This document shows, piece by piece, positions 42,307 to 53,482 of a stretch of DNA of 64,000 nucleotides; the first letter of the stretch is position 1, and every line of letters begins with the position of its first letter. The DNA lies in assembly GCF_000701365.1 (NCBI RefSeq), contig NZ_KL370778.1, forward strand, positions 124,001 through 188,000, in the 5' to 3' direction. The notes beneath the pieces are model-generated. The model worked only from the letters and a program-made list of their open reading frames with translations, was not told the DNA's origin and made no database searches. The DNA comes from Blastococcus sp. URHD0036 (GTDB lineage: Bacteria > Actinomycetota > Actinomycetes > Mycobacteriales > Geodermatophilaceae). The position numbers and the translations under genes are program-made.

Positions 42307-43605
42307 TCAGGCGCCGGCGAGGCGGGCGGCGCGCTGGGCGACGTCGACCCGCAGGGCGTCGGCGTCCACGGTCGTGCAGATGCCGTCCGCGACGACCTGC
42401 CGGCCGCTCACCCACACGTCCCGGACCAGCCGCGAGGCGCCGGACCAGATCAGGTGGGTGACCAGGTCGGCGGGATCGCCCACCGGCTCGAAGCCCAGGT
42501 CCCGGGTGTCGACGTGCACGAGGTCGGCCCGCCGTCCGACGGCGACCTGCCCGAGGTCCGGCCGGCCGATGGCCTCCGCCGACGCCCCCGTCGCCAGCCA
42601 CAGCGCCTCGGCGGCGGTCAGCGCGGTCGCCGACGACTCCCGCAGCCGGGCCAGCTGCGCGGCCAGGCGGGCGTCGGCGAGCAGGTCCAGCCCGTCGTTG
42701 GACGCCGGCCCGTCGGTGCCCAGCCCCACCCGGATCCCGCGGTCGAGCATGTCGCGCAGCCGGGCGACGCCGCTGGCCAGCTTCGCGTTGCTGGCCGGGC
42801 AGTGGCTGACGGCGACGTCGTACTCCTGCCACAGCTCGAGGTCGCCGTCGTCCAGGTGCACGCAGTGCGCGGCCAGCACCCGGCCGCCGAGCACGTCGTG
42901 CGAGGCGAGCAGGGCGGGCACCGAGAGGCCGTGCGCGGCCAGCAGGTCGGCACCCTCGGTGGCGGTCTCGGCGACGTGCAGGTGGAGGAGCATCCCGTGG
43001 TCGCGGGCCAACCCCGCGGCCTCCCGGAGCAGGGGCAGCGGCACCGTGTAGGCGGCATGCGGGCCGAGGCCGTACTCGACGGTCCCGTCGTCCGGGGCGC
43101 CGTCGGCGAGGGCGACCGCCGCGGCCAGCTGCTCCTCCAGGGGCGGCATGCCCGGCAGCGGCACCATCGGGGCCGCGATCACCGCGCGGGCGCCGGTCCG
43201 CCCCACCGCCGCGGCGATCCGCTCGGCCTCGAAGTACATCTCCACGCTGGTGGTCACCCCGGCGCGCAGCATCTCCGCCGACGCCGCGGTCATGGCCACC
43301 TCGACGTCGTCCGGGGTCAGCCGGGCCTCGCGCGGCCACATCACCTCGTGCAGCCACCGCTCCAGCGGCAGCCCCTCGCCCTGGCCGCGGAACAGCACCA
43401 TCGGCGCGTGCGAGTGGGCGTTGACCATCCCCGGCATCAGCACCCCCGGGACGGCGACCTGCTCCGCGTCGTCCGCCGGCGGAGCATCGGCGGCCGGACC
43501 CACCCAGGTGACCAGCCCGTCGGAGACGTCGACGACCGCGTCGGTTACCACCGTGCCGGACCGGTCCCCCACGACGACCGCCCGGGCGGTGAAGCGCTGA
43601 CGCAT
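42307..43605 (-). CDS. amidohydrolase (S-adenosylhomocysteine/methylthioadenosine deaminase-like)
   Basis: The 432-residue TIM-barrel amidohydrolase is of the TrzN/AtzB/MtaD group. Metal ligands appear in PGMVNAHSHAPM, HLHVAET, AHCVHLDDGDLE and GTDGPASND, the one-metal deaminase set. MVLFRGQGEGLPLERWLHEVMWPRE is the hallmark loop of SAH/MTA deaminases. It would deaminate an adenosine-like compound to an inosine-like one in nucleoside or methyl-cycle salvage. ATG 43605 is likely. Substrate remains to be proved. Confidence 0.88.
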   Translation of the reverse strand: MRQRFTARAVVVGDRSGTVVTDAVVDVSDGLVTWVGPAADAPPADDAEQVAVPGVLMPGMVNAHSHAPMVLFRGQGEGLPLERWLHEVMWPREARLTPDDVEVAMTAASAEMLRAGVTTSVEMYFEAERIAAAVGRTGARAVIAAPMVPLPGMPPLEEQLAAAVALADGAPDDGTVEYGLGPHAAYTVPLPLLREAAGLARDHGMLLHLHVAETATEGADLLAAHGLSVPALLASHDVLGGRVLAAHCVHLDDGDLELWQEYDVAVSHCPASNAKLASGVARLRDMLDRGIRVGLGTDGPASNDGLDLLADARLAAQLARLRESSATALTAAEALWLATGASAEAIGRPDLGQVAVGRRADLVHVDTRDLGFEPVGDPADLVTHLIWSGASRLVRDVWVSGRQVVADGICTTVDADALRVDVAQRAARLAGA

Positions 43606-43675
43606 GGCGGCACGCTAGCCCCACCCGCCGTGCCGGGTCGGCCGACACCCGTGATGCCGCCGTTACCGTGGAGGC

Positions 43676-44350
43676 ATGTCCTTCCTCGCCGCCGCCGCCT
43701 CCGACGAGGGTGGGATCACCGCCTGGCTGCTCGATCTGATCGACACCCTCGGGCCGATCGGCGTGGGATTCAGCATCCTTCTCGAGACCGTGATCCCGCC
43801 GATCCCCAGCGAGGCGGTCCTGGGCGCGGCCGGGGTGCTCATCGACACCCCGCTGGACTTCTTCCTGGTCGTCCTCTGCGCGACGATCGGCTCCGTCCTC
43901 GGCGCGATCTTCTTCTACTACGTCGGCCGGGCCCTCGGTCCGCGCCGGTCGCACGCCTTCCTCGACCGGTTGCCGCTGGTGGAGACCGAGGACGTCGACA
44001 AGACCTTCGAGTGGTTCGAGAAGCACGGCCGCGCCGCGGTGTTCTTCGGCCGGATGGTGCCGATCGTGCGCAGCTTCATCTCCGTGCCGGCCGGCGTCGT
44101 GCGCATGCCGGTCGGCCAGTTCCTGCTCTACACCGCCGGCGGCAGCCTGATCTGGAACACCCTGCTGGTGACGCTCGGCTGGCTGGCCCGCGACTTCGTC
44201 GAGGCGAACCTGCACTACCTGGACTACGTCGTGGTCGCGGTCGTCGTCCTGGCGGTGGCGTGGTTCGTCTACAAGAAGGCCACCGGCCAGCTGCGCCGTC
44301 CGCGCGACGCCGGCAAGGAGCTGCCGGTCGACCAGCGCGACCAGGCATGA
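43676..44350 (+). CDS. DedA-family membrane protein
   Basis: The 224-residue integral membrane protein contains the SNARE-associated/DedA core: IPSEAVLGAAG near residue 42, FYYVGRALG, FFGRMVPIVRSFISVPAGVVRMP near residue 124 and a final helix WNTLLVTLGWLARDF. Family members flip lipid carriers or maintain membrane energetics. ATG 43676 is the start; its stop overlaps the HAD gene (ATGA), the first of a three-gene overlapping series. Confidence 0.9.
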   Translation: MSFLAAAASDEGGITAWLLDLIDTLGPIGVGFSILLETVIPPIPSEAVLGAAGVLIDTPLDFFLVVLCATIGSVLGAIFFYYVGRALGPRRSHAFLDRLPLVETEDVDKTFEWFEKHGRAAVFFGRMVPIVRSFISVPAGVVRMPVGQFLLYTAGGSLIWNTLLVTLGWLARDFVEANLHYLDYVVVAVVVLAVAWFVYKKATGQLRRPRDAGKELPVDQRDQA

Positions 44351-45018
44351 CGGCCCGCCGTCCCGCGGTCGTCGCCCTCGACGTCAACGAGACCCTGCTC
44401 GACCTCGCCCCGGTGCGCGCCGGGCTGGTCGAGCACGGGCACCCGCCCGACCTGCTGGCCACGGTCTTCGCCCGCACCCTGCTCACCGGCTTCGCCGCGG
44501 CCACCGCCGGCACCTGGTGCCGCTTCCGGGACGCCTTCGACGCAGCCCTGGCCCAGGCCACCGACCTGTCCGAGCGGGACCGCGGCCGGCTCGCCGACAC
44601 CTTCCTCGAGCTCGGCCCGCACCCGGACGTCGAGCCCGCCCTGCGCCGCCTGGTCGAGGCCGGGGTCCGGGTGGTGACGCTGACGCACGGCTCCCCCGGA
44701 GTCGCCGAGGCGGGGCTGGAGCGGGGCGGCATCGCCCCGCTGGTCGAGCGGTCCCTGACCAGCGAGGTCATCCGCGCCTGGAAGCCCGCCCGCGAGGTCT
44801 ACCTCTGGGCCGCCGGCGTGTGCGACGTCGAGCCGCAGCGGATGGCGCTGGTCGCCGCCCACGGCTGGGACGTGCACGGCGCCGTCCGGGCCGGGCTGAC
44901 CGGGGTCTGGTTCCCCCGGTCCGAGCGCACCTACCCGGCGGTCTACGACCCGGCGGCGATCGTGGCCGCAGACCTCGGTGGAGCCGTCGACGCGCTGCTG
45001 GCACTGCCCCCCGCATGA
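44347..45018 (+). CDS. haloacid-dehalogenase type II-like HAD hydrolase
   Basis: The 223-residue HAD protein has the nucleophile Asp at residue 12 in ALDVNETLLDL (Asn replaces the usual Tyr/Phe after it), THGSPGVAEAGLE, the Lys in IRAWKPAREVY and a terminal MALVAAHGWDVHGA block. These motifs match the 2-haloacid dehalogenase subgroup, though dehalogenation is unproven. ATG 44347 overlaps the DedA stop and its own stop overlaps the hydrolase at 45015. Confidence 0.88.
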   Translation: MTARRPAVVALDVNETLLDLAPVRAGLVEHGHPPDLLATVFARTLLTGFAAATAGTWCRFRDAFDAALAQATDLSERDRGRLADTFLELGPHPDVEPALRRLVEAGVRVVTLTHGSPGVAEAGLERGGIAPLVERSLTSEVIRAWKPAREVYLWAAGVCDVEPQRMALVAAHGWDVHGAVRAGLTGVWFPRSERTYPAVYDPAAIVAADLGGAVDALLALPPA

Positions 45019-45641
45019 CGGAGATACCCACGCCCCTGGGCCCCGCGCGGGTCCGGACCGACGACCCGGCGGGCACCCCGCACGGCACGCTGCTGCTCGG
45101 GCACGGCGCCGGCGGAGGCGTGGAGTCGGCGGACCTGACGGCCGTGGCCCGCGACGTCGTCGCCGCCGGCTGGCGGGTCCTGCGCGTCGAGCAGCCGTGG
45201 CGGGTGGCCGGCAAGCGGATCGCCCCGGCCCCACCGCGCCTCGACGAGGGGTGGACGGCAGTGCTCGGCGCGCTGCGCGAGGAGGACCGGATCGCCGGTC
45301 CGGTGGTCTTCGGCGGCCGCAGCGCCGGCGCCCGGGTCGCCTGCCGGACGGCGGCGGCGCTGGGGGCCGACGGCGTCCTGGCACTGGCCTTCCCGCTGCA
45401 CCCGCCCGGCCGGCCGGAGAAGAGCCGCGCCGCGGAGCTGACCGCGGTGGAGGTGCCGCTGGTCGTGGTGCAGGGCGAGACCGACGCCTTCGGCGCACCG
45501 GCCGACGTCGCCGCCGTGCTGCAGGGCCGGGGCACGGCGTCGGTCTACGCGGTGCCCGGCGACCACTCGCTCAAGAAGAACCCCGACGTCGTCGCCGCGG
45601 CCGCGCTGGCCTGGCTGGACGAGGTCCACCCGCGCGGCTGA
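45015..45641 (+). CDS. alpha/beta hydrolase (KANL3/Tex30-like)
   Basis: The 208-residue serine hydrolase-fold protein has the oxyanion loop LLLGHGAGGG near residue 28, the nucleophile Ser in GGRSAGARVACR near residue 103, the Asp in QGETDAFG and the His in PGDHSLKKNP near residue 185. It resembles dienelactone-hydrolase or Tex30-type proteins. ATG 45015 overlaps the HAD stop. A family-A palindrome follows after 5 bases. Confidence 0.85.
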   Translation: MTEIPTPLGPARVRTDDPAGTPHGTLLLGHGAGGGVESADLTAVARDVVAAGWRVLRVEQPWRVAGKRIAPAPPRLDEGWTAVLGALREEDRIAGPVVFGGRSAGARVACRTAAALGADGVLALAFPLHPPGRPEKSRAAELTAVEVPLVVVQGETDAFGAPADVAAVLQGRGTASVYAVPGDHSLKKNPDVVAAAALAWLDEVHPRG

Positions 45642-45646
45642 CCGCG

Positions 45647-45703
45647 CGAGATCTGCACACTCGTCAGCATCGGCTCGCGATGGCGACGAGTGTGCAGATC
45701 TCG
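45647..45703. terminator. long hairpin, palindrome family A
   Basis: Arms 45647-45672 and 45678-45703 (CGAGATCTGCACACTCGTC...) pair at 24 of 26 positions with a 5-base loop. The hairpin lies between the hydrolase stop (45641) and the convergent CoxG-like stop (45711). It is nearly the same sequence as 24391-24447. Confidence 0.8.
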
Positions 45704-45710
45704 CCGACGG

Positions 45711-46703
45711 TCAGCGGTTGCGGCGGCGGCGACGCCGGCGGACGACGAGGCCGACCACCAGGAGCACCGCCGCCGCGCCGGCCAGCGGCTTGGCGTAGCG
45801 GGCGAGCGCGGCCCCGCCGGCGACCTCGAGCAGGTCGATCGGCTCGGGCTCGGCGACCGGCGGGCGCATGGTCGCCGGGGAGCTCTTCGCCGGCCCACCC
45901 GTCGCCGGCCGGGGCGGCGGCGCGGTCGTGCCGGACGGCGGGGCGCTCGGCCGGGCGGCAGCCGCCGGAGCGGTGTCCGTCGCGGCCGGCGCGATGTCGG
46001 TGGCCGCCGGCGCGGTGTCCGTCGCGGCAGGTGCCGCCTTCTTCGCCGGCGCCTTCTTGGCGGGGGCCTTGGCGGCGCCCGCGGCGTCCGTCGCCGCCGC
46101 GGCGGTCTTCTTGGCCGCGGCTCCGGCCTTGCGGGCGGTCTCGGCGGCGGCGTTGTCCCCCGGCGTCTGCTCGACGGACGCGGCGACCTCCTCGACGGCC
46201 CCGGTCACCGTCGCCGCCGCGGTGGCGGCGGCGCTGCGGTCGGCGTCGCCCTGGGCGTCGCCCTCGCCGAGCTGGGCGGCGAGCTTGTCGGCGAACTGCC
46301 CGAGCAGCTTGTTGCCGACGTCGGTCATCACGCCGCGGCCGAACTGCGCCGGGCGGCCGGTGATGTTCAGGTCGGTGAGGACGTCGACGCGGGTGATCGA
46401 GCCCTCCTCGGCCAGCCGAGCGGTGACGACGGCGGCGGCGGTGCCGTTGCCGCGCTGGTCCTTGCCGCGGGCGTCGATGACCGCCTTGTGGGCCGCCTCG
46501 TCCTTCTCCACGAACGAGGCCTTGCCCTGGTAGGTCAGGTTGATCGGCCCGAGCTTCACCTTCACCCGGCCGGTGAAGTCGTCACCGGTGACCGAGTCCA
46601 GTGCGGCCCCCGGCATGCAGGGGGCGATCCGCTCGATGTCCAGCAGCACCCGCCAGGCCTCGTCGATGGGGACCGGGACGGTGAACGAGTTCTCCAGCTG
46701 CAC
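45711..46703 (-). CDS. coxG: CoxG-like SRPBCC protein with long Ala/Lys/Pro tail and C-terminal helix
   Basis: The 330-residue protein has an N-terminal CoxG/SRPBCC lipid-binding-like domain (about residues 1-150; ENSFTVPVPIDEAWRVLLDIERIAPCMPGA, then LTDLNITGRPAQFGRGVMTDVGNKLLGQFADKL). An unusual Ala/Lys/Pro-rich linker has repeated A-P-A-K-K and P-A-A-T-D units, and the chain ends in a membrane helix (GAAAVLLVVGLVV) and a poly-Arg end. CoxG recruits or supports Mo-hydroxylases at the membrane in relatives. GTG 46703. It is the last gene of coxSLMG. Confidence 0.88.
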   Translation of the reverse strand: MQLENSFTVPVPIDEAWRVLLDIERIAPCMPGAALDSVTGDDFTGRVKVKLGPINLTYQGKASFVEKDEAAHKAVIDARGKDQRGNGTAAAVVTARLAEEGSITRVDVLTDLNITGRPAQFGRGVMTDVGNKLLGQFADKLAAQLGEGDAQGDADRSAAATAAATVTGAVEEVAASVEQTPGDNAAAETARKAGAAAKKTAAAATDAAGAAKAPAKKAPAKKAAPAATDTAPAATDIAPAATDTAPAAAARPSAPPSGTTAPPPRPATGGPAKSSPATMRPPVAEPEPIDLLEVAGGAALARYAKPLAGAAAVLLVVGLVVRRRRRRRNR

Positions 46704-46798
46704 GGGGGCGACCTCCTGACGGTGGACGGCTCGGCCGGCCCGCCGGGAGGGGCGGACCGGCCGAGCCGGTGGAACGCGGTTTCCGGTTGTGTCGGACG

Positions 46799-47652
46799 CT
46801 ACAGCCCGGCGGCCGCCGACACCGCCCTGCGGGTCAGCACCTGTACGAGGTGCGCGCGGTAGTCGGCCTGACCGTTGAGGTCGCTGCTGGGGCTGGTGCC
46901 CTCGCCGGCCGACCGTGCCGCCGCGGCGATGGCCTCCGGGGTGGCGTCCGCCCCGGCCAGCGCCGCCTCGGTCGCCCGCGCCCGCAGCGGGGTCGGGCCC
47001 ATGTTGGTCAGCCCGATCCGCGCCTCGGCGATGTGCCCGTTCTCGCGCCGCACCGCGGCCGCGACGGCGACGATCGACCAGGCCTGCGCCACGCGGTTGA
47101 ACTTCTCGTAGCGCACCCCCCACGTGCCGCTGAGCTTCGGCACGCGGATCTCGACGAGGAGCTCGCCGTCCTCCAGCGCCGTCGTCAGGTAGTCGACGAA
47201 GAAGTCGGCGGCACCGACCGTCCGCCGTCCGTTCGGCCCGGCGATGACGAACTCGGCGTCCAGGGCGAGCGCGACCGCCGGCAGGTCACCGGCCGGGTCG
47301 GCGTGCGCCAGCGCGCCGCCGAAGGTTCCCCGCCGGCGCACCTGGCGGTCGGCCACCGTCTCGGTCGCCTCGGCGATGAGCGGCGCGTGCTGGGCGATCA
47401 GCGGGTCGGTGATGACGTCGTGGTGGGTGGTCATCGCGCCGATGACGAGCGTGTCGCCCTCCTCCCGGACGCCGCGCAGCTCGGTCACCCGGGTCAGGTC
47501 GACGACCGTCTCCGGAGCGGCCAGCCGCAGCCGCATGACCGGGATGAGCGACTGCCCGCCAGCGAGGATCTTGACGTCCTCGCCGCCGTCGGCGATCGCC
47601 TGCAGCGCCTCGTCGACCGTCGTCGGCCGGGCGTATGCGAACGGAGCGGGGA

Positions 47653-47656
<4 letters not shown>
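46799..47656 (-). CDS. coxM: molybdenum hydroxylase FAD-binding subunit (CoxM-like)
   Basis: The 285-residue FAD subunit passes electrons from the 2Fe-2S subunit onward. KILAGGQSLIPVMRLRLA near residue 30 and VIGAMTTHHDVITDPLI near residue 73 are the FAD sites, followed by RRRGTFGGALAHADPAGDLPAVA and the C-terminal CO_deh_flav_C domain. GTG 47656 overlaps the stop of the large subunit. It belongs to the coxSLMG operon. Confidence 0.93.
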
Positions 47657-50141
<2,485 letters not shown>

Positions 50142-50145
<4 letters not shown>

Positions 50146-50624
50146 GCCTGACCCGCCGATCCGGAGAGCTCGCCGGCGGCCTGCTGCACCGCGCGGACGA
50201 TGTTCTGGTAGCCGGTGCACCGGCAGAGGTTGCCCTCGATGCCCTCGCGGATCTCGGTCTCGCTGGGGCTCGGGTTCTCCTGCAGCAGGTCGATCGAGGC
50301 CATGATCATCCCCGGGGTGCAGAACCCGCACTGCAGGCCGTGCATCTCGTGGAAGGCCTTCTGCACGGGGTGGAGCGCGTCGGCGCTGCCCACGCCCTCG
50401 ATGGTGGTGACCTCGCTGCCGTCGGCCTGGACGGCGAAGACGGTGCACGACTTCACCGCGTTGCCGTCGAGGTGGACGGTGCAGGCGCCGCAGTTGCTGG
50501 TATCGCAGCCGACGACGGTGCCGACCTTCCCCAGCTGCTCGCGCAGGTAGTGGACCAGGAGGGTCCGCGGCTCGACGTCGTCGCTGTACGACGCTCCGTC
50601 GACCCGCACGTTGATGGACGTCAC
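50142..50624 (-). CDS. coxS: molybdenum hydroxylase 2Fe-2S subunit (CoxS-like)
   Basis: The 160-residue iron-sulfur subunit has the plant-type [2Fe-2S] Cys set at 40, 45, 48 and 60 (C-D-T-S-N-C-G-A-C), and the second centre at 99, 102, 134 and 136 (C-G-F-C and C-R-C). It opens [10 protein letters not shown] as usual. GTG 50624 is the first start of the coxS-coxL-coxM-coxG operon, read leftward with overlapping junctions between the first three. Confidence 0.95.
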
Positions 50625-50768
50625 GTAGGACCTCGCTTCGTCGCAGGACTGGACGTCGCGACCGGCGGACCGGGCGCTGCGCGAGTGTGTCCCTGCGGGA
50701 GTGACCTGGGCCACGTGGAGCGGGGCCGGCCGTGACCGGCGGAGGCATCTGAGGGGCGTACGCCCAGG

Positions 50769-52037
50769 TCAGCGCACGGCGGACGACGTTGCAGCGAGGT
50801 TGCACTCCCGGCGCTCGCGGCGCTCCAGCAGGCCCGAGGCGGTCAGGGCGACCAGCCCCAGCACGGCCAGCCCGGCCCCGGCCACCGCCGGCGCGCGGTA
50901 GCCGGCGCCGGCGGCGATCACCACGCCGCCCAGCCAGGCGCCGAGCGCGTTGGCGGCGTTCAGCGCCGAGTGGTTCAGCGCCGCCCCGAGCATCTTCGCG
51001 TCGGCCGCGACCGCCATCAGGCGCAGCTGCAGGCAGACGACGAGCACGGAGGCCGCGATCGACACCAGGAACACGACGGCGAAGAGCGTGGCAGCGCCGG
51101 CCGACGCGGCGGGGACCAGCGCGAGCAGCACCCCCATCGCCACCGAGGCGCTGACCAGCGACGGGAACAGCGCGCGGTCGGCGAGCCGCCCACCGAGCAC
51201 CGTCCCGGCGACCATGCCGACGCCGAAGGTGAGCAGCACCCACGGCACCGCGCCGCGCGCCAGGCCGGTCACGTCCGTGGTCAGCGGGGCGATGTAGCTG
51301 TAGAGGGCGAACATGCCGCCGAAGCCGGTGACACCGACGGCGAGGGTGAGCAGCACCTGCGGCCGGCGCAGCGCGCCCAGCTCCGTGCCGATCGACGCAC
51401 CCGGCGCCGGCGGGATCCGCGGCACCACGGCGACGACCGCCGCGAGCGTGAACGCCGCGAGGACGACGACGGCCCAGTACGCCGAGCGCCAGCCGAACTC
51501 CTGGCCGAGCCACGTGGCGGCCGGGACGCCGGCGACGTTGGCGACGGACAGGCCGAGCATCACCGAGCTGACCGCCCGTCCGCGCTGCTCGGGCAGCACG
51601 AGCGAGGCCGCCACCAGCGAGGCGACCCCGAAGTAGGCGCCGTGGGGGACGCCGCTGACGAACCGGGCGAGCAGCAGCATGCCGTTGCTCGCCGCCAGCG
51701 CGCTGAGGGCGTTCCCGGCGAGGAAGGCGACCATGAGGCCCAGGAGCAGGCCGCGCCGCGGGAGGCGGGCGCCGAGCGCAGCGATCACCGGAGCACCCAC
51801 GACGACGCCGAGCGCGTACGCGGAGACGAGGTGGCCGGCGCTGGGGATGTCGACCCCGATGCCCTCGGCGATCTCCGGCAGCAGCCCCATCGTCACGAAC
51901 TCGGCCGTGCCGATCGCGAACCCACCGACGGCCAGGGCCACGATCGCGGCCACCACCCGCCGCCGGGACGGCAAGGACGGGGTCGCCGGGGACGCCGGTT
52001 CCGCGAGGTCGAGGTCGAGGTCGGGGGCTGCGCTCAC
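50769..52037 (-). CDS. MFS transporter, DHA1/AraJ-like
   Basis: The 422-residue protein has 12 predicted helices after a 25-residue acidic cytosolic start. VGGFAIGTAEFVTMGLLPEIAE is the DHA1 helix-1 signature of AraJ/YdhP-type arabinose or drug exporters, and GARLPRRGLLLGL gives the loop-2 motif. C-terminal SALNAANALGAWLGGVVIAAGAGY follows the usual family block. Substrate is unknown. ATG 52037. It lies between the cox operon and the GAF regulator on the same strand. Confidence 0.9.
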   Translation of the reverse strand: MSAAPDLDLDLAEPASPATPSLPSRRRVVAAIVALAVGGFAIGTAEFVTMGLLPEIAEGIGVDIPSAGHLVSAYALGVVVGAPVIAALGARLPRRGLLLGLMVAFLAGNALSALAASNGMLLLARFVSGVPHGAYFGVASLVAASLVLPEQRGRAVSSVMLGLSVANVAGVPAATWLGQEFGWRSAYWAVVVLAAFTLAAVVAVVPRIPPAPGASIGTELGALRRPQVLLTLAVGVTGFGGMFALYSYIAPLTTDVTGLARGAVPWVLLTFGVGMVAGTVLGGRLADRALFPSLVSASVAMGVLLALVPAASAGAATLFAVVFLVSIAASVLVVCLQLRLMAVAADAKMLGAALNHSALNAANALGAWLGGVVIAAGAGYRAPAVAGAGLAVLGLVALTASGLLERRERRECNLAATSSAVR

Positions 52038-52089
52038 GTGAACGGGGCAAGGCGGCGGATGCGGCGGGCATTCCCGGCCGCGGTGGAGG

Positions 52090-53403
52090 TCACCCCGGCC
52101 GGCGGACCTGCCGCAGCCGGCCGAGGTGCGCGGCGACGGCCGCGCGGCGGGCCGAGCCCGCCGGCAGCACCTCGAGGCAGGCCTGCCACACCGCGGTGTC
52201 GGCCTGCGCCTCCGGCAGCCGGCTGTAGCGCAGCAGCAGCTCCGGCCGGCGGGCGGTGAGGACGGCGGCGCGGAGCCGGGAGGCCAGCCGCTCGCGCGCC
52301 GCGGCCACGCCGGGTGCCGAGGAGCGGGGCAGGACCGCTCCCGGATAGCGCTCGAGCGCCTCGGCCACGGCCCCGAGGTCCAGCAGCCGGCGGACCCGGT
52401 CGAGGTCGGTGACGAGCGGCCCGACCAGGCGGTAGGGACGTGAGCCGACCACGTTCGCGCCCACCAGCCGGCGCAGCCGGGAGAGCTCGGCGCGCACGGT
52501 GACGGCGGGGGCGTCGGCGCCGTGGCACTCCGCGGCCAGCTGCTCGGCGGTGCGCCCCTCGCCGGCGGCCGCGGCCTCGGCCAGCAGGAGCAGCAGCTCG
52601 GAATGCCGCAGCGACAGCGGCACCGGGCCGGCCGGCAGCACCAGGCGGGCCCGGTCCCGGCCGAGCACCTCGAGCCGGGGGGCCGGCCGCGGAGCCGCCG
52701 GCGGGGGCGGGCCGGTCCGCGCGTCGAGCGCGACCCGGTGCAGCCACCGCAGCTCGGCCTCGACCGCGGCCACCGTCGCCCTGACCAGCGTGAGCATCTG
52801 CGGGCTGGCCACGTGGTCCCCGCCGGTGACGTCGATGGCCCCGAGGAGCTCTCCGGTGACCGGCGAGTGGACGGGTGCGGCCGAGCAGCTCCACGGCTGG
52901 ACGGGCCGGCGGTAGTGCTCGCTGCCGTAGATCTGGACGGCGTGGTCGAGGGCCAGTGCCGTCCCGGGGGCGTTGGTGCCCGCGACGTCCTCGGCCCAGC
53001 GGGCGCCCTCGACGAAGTTCATCCCCGCCGCTCGGCTGCGCAGCCGGGAGTCGCCCTCCACCCACAGCATCCGCCCGGCCGCGTCGGTGACGGCGACGAT
53101 CATCCGGTCGTCCTCGGCGTCCTCGACCAGCAGGCGGCGGATCACCGGGAGCACCGGCGCCAGCGGATGCGCGGCGCGGAGGGCCTCGAGGTCGTCGTCG
53201 ACCACGTCGACCGGCGGGGCCGCGCCGTCGGGGTCGATGCCGTTGTGCAGGCTGCGCCGCCAGGACTCCCAGACCACGCTGCGGACCTGCTGCGGCGGTC
53301 GCGGGCCGGCGGTGGCCAGCGCCTGGTGCGCGGCGCGCAGCCGCCGGGTCAGGGCGGGGTCGGGCCGCCCGTCGGGCAGCGCGAGCCACGGGGAGACGGT
53401 CAT
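52090..53403 (-). CDS. GAF-domain transcriptional regulator
   Basis: The 437-residue regulator has an N-terminal acidic head (WRRSLHNGIDPDG is typical of AcoR-like activators), a GAF-like domain at about residues 80-200 (IVAVTDAAGRMLWVEGD, GTNAPGTALALDHAV) and a C-terminal winged-helix-like segment (LSLRHSELLLLLAEAAA, ECHGADAPAVTVRAELSRLRRLVG). It lacks the sigma-54 AAA+ domain. Such regulators sit beside alcohol and aldehyde oxidation genes in mycofactocin-bearing actinobacteria. It is 79 bases beyond mftF on the same strand. Confidence 0.88.
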   Translation of the reverse strand: MTVSPWLALPDGRPDPALTRRLRAAHQALATAGPRPPQQVRSVVWESWRRSLHNGIDPDGAAPPVDVVDDDLEALRAAHPLAPVLPVIRRLLVEDAEDDRMIVAVTDAAGRMLWVEGDSRLRSRAAGMNFVEGARWAEDVAGTNAPGTALALDHAVQIYGSEHYRRPVQPWSCSAAPVHSPVTGELLGAIDVTGGDHVASPQMLTLVRATVAAVEAELRWLHRVALDARTGPPPPAAPRPAPRLEVLGRDRARLVLPAGPVPLSLRHSELLLLLAEAAAAGEGRTAEQLAAECHGADAPAVTVRAELSRLRRLVGANVVGSRPYRLVGPLVTDLDRVRRLLDLGAVAEALERYPGAVLPRSSAPGVAAARERLASRLRAAVLTARRPELLLRYSRLPEAQADTAVWQACLEVLPAGSARRAAVAAHLGRLRQVRRPG

Positions 53404-53482
53404 GCTCTGAAACCCGTGATGTGGCTCATGTCACGCTCATCGTCCCTGGTGGAGCGGCCGCGCACCAGGGTCCTCGGCACCC

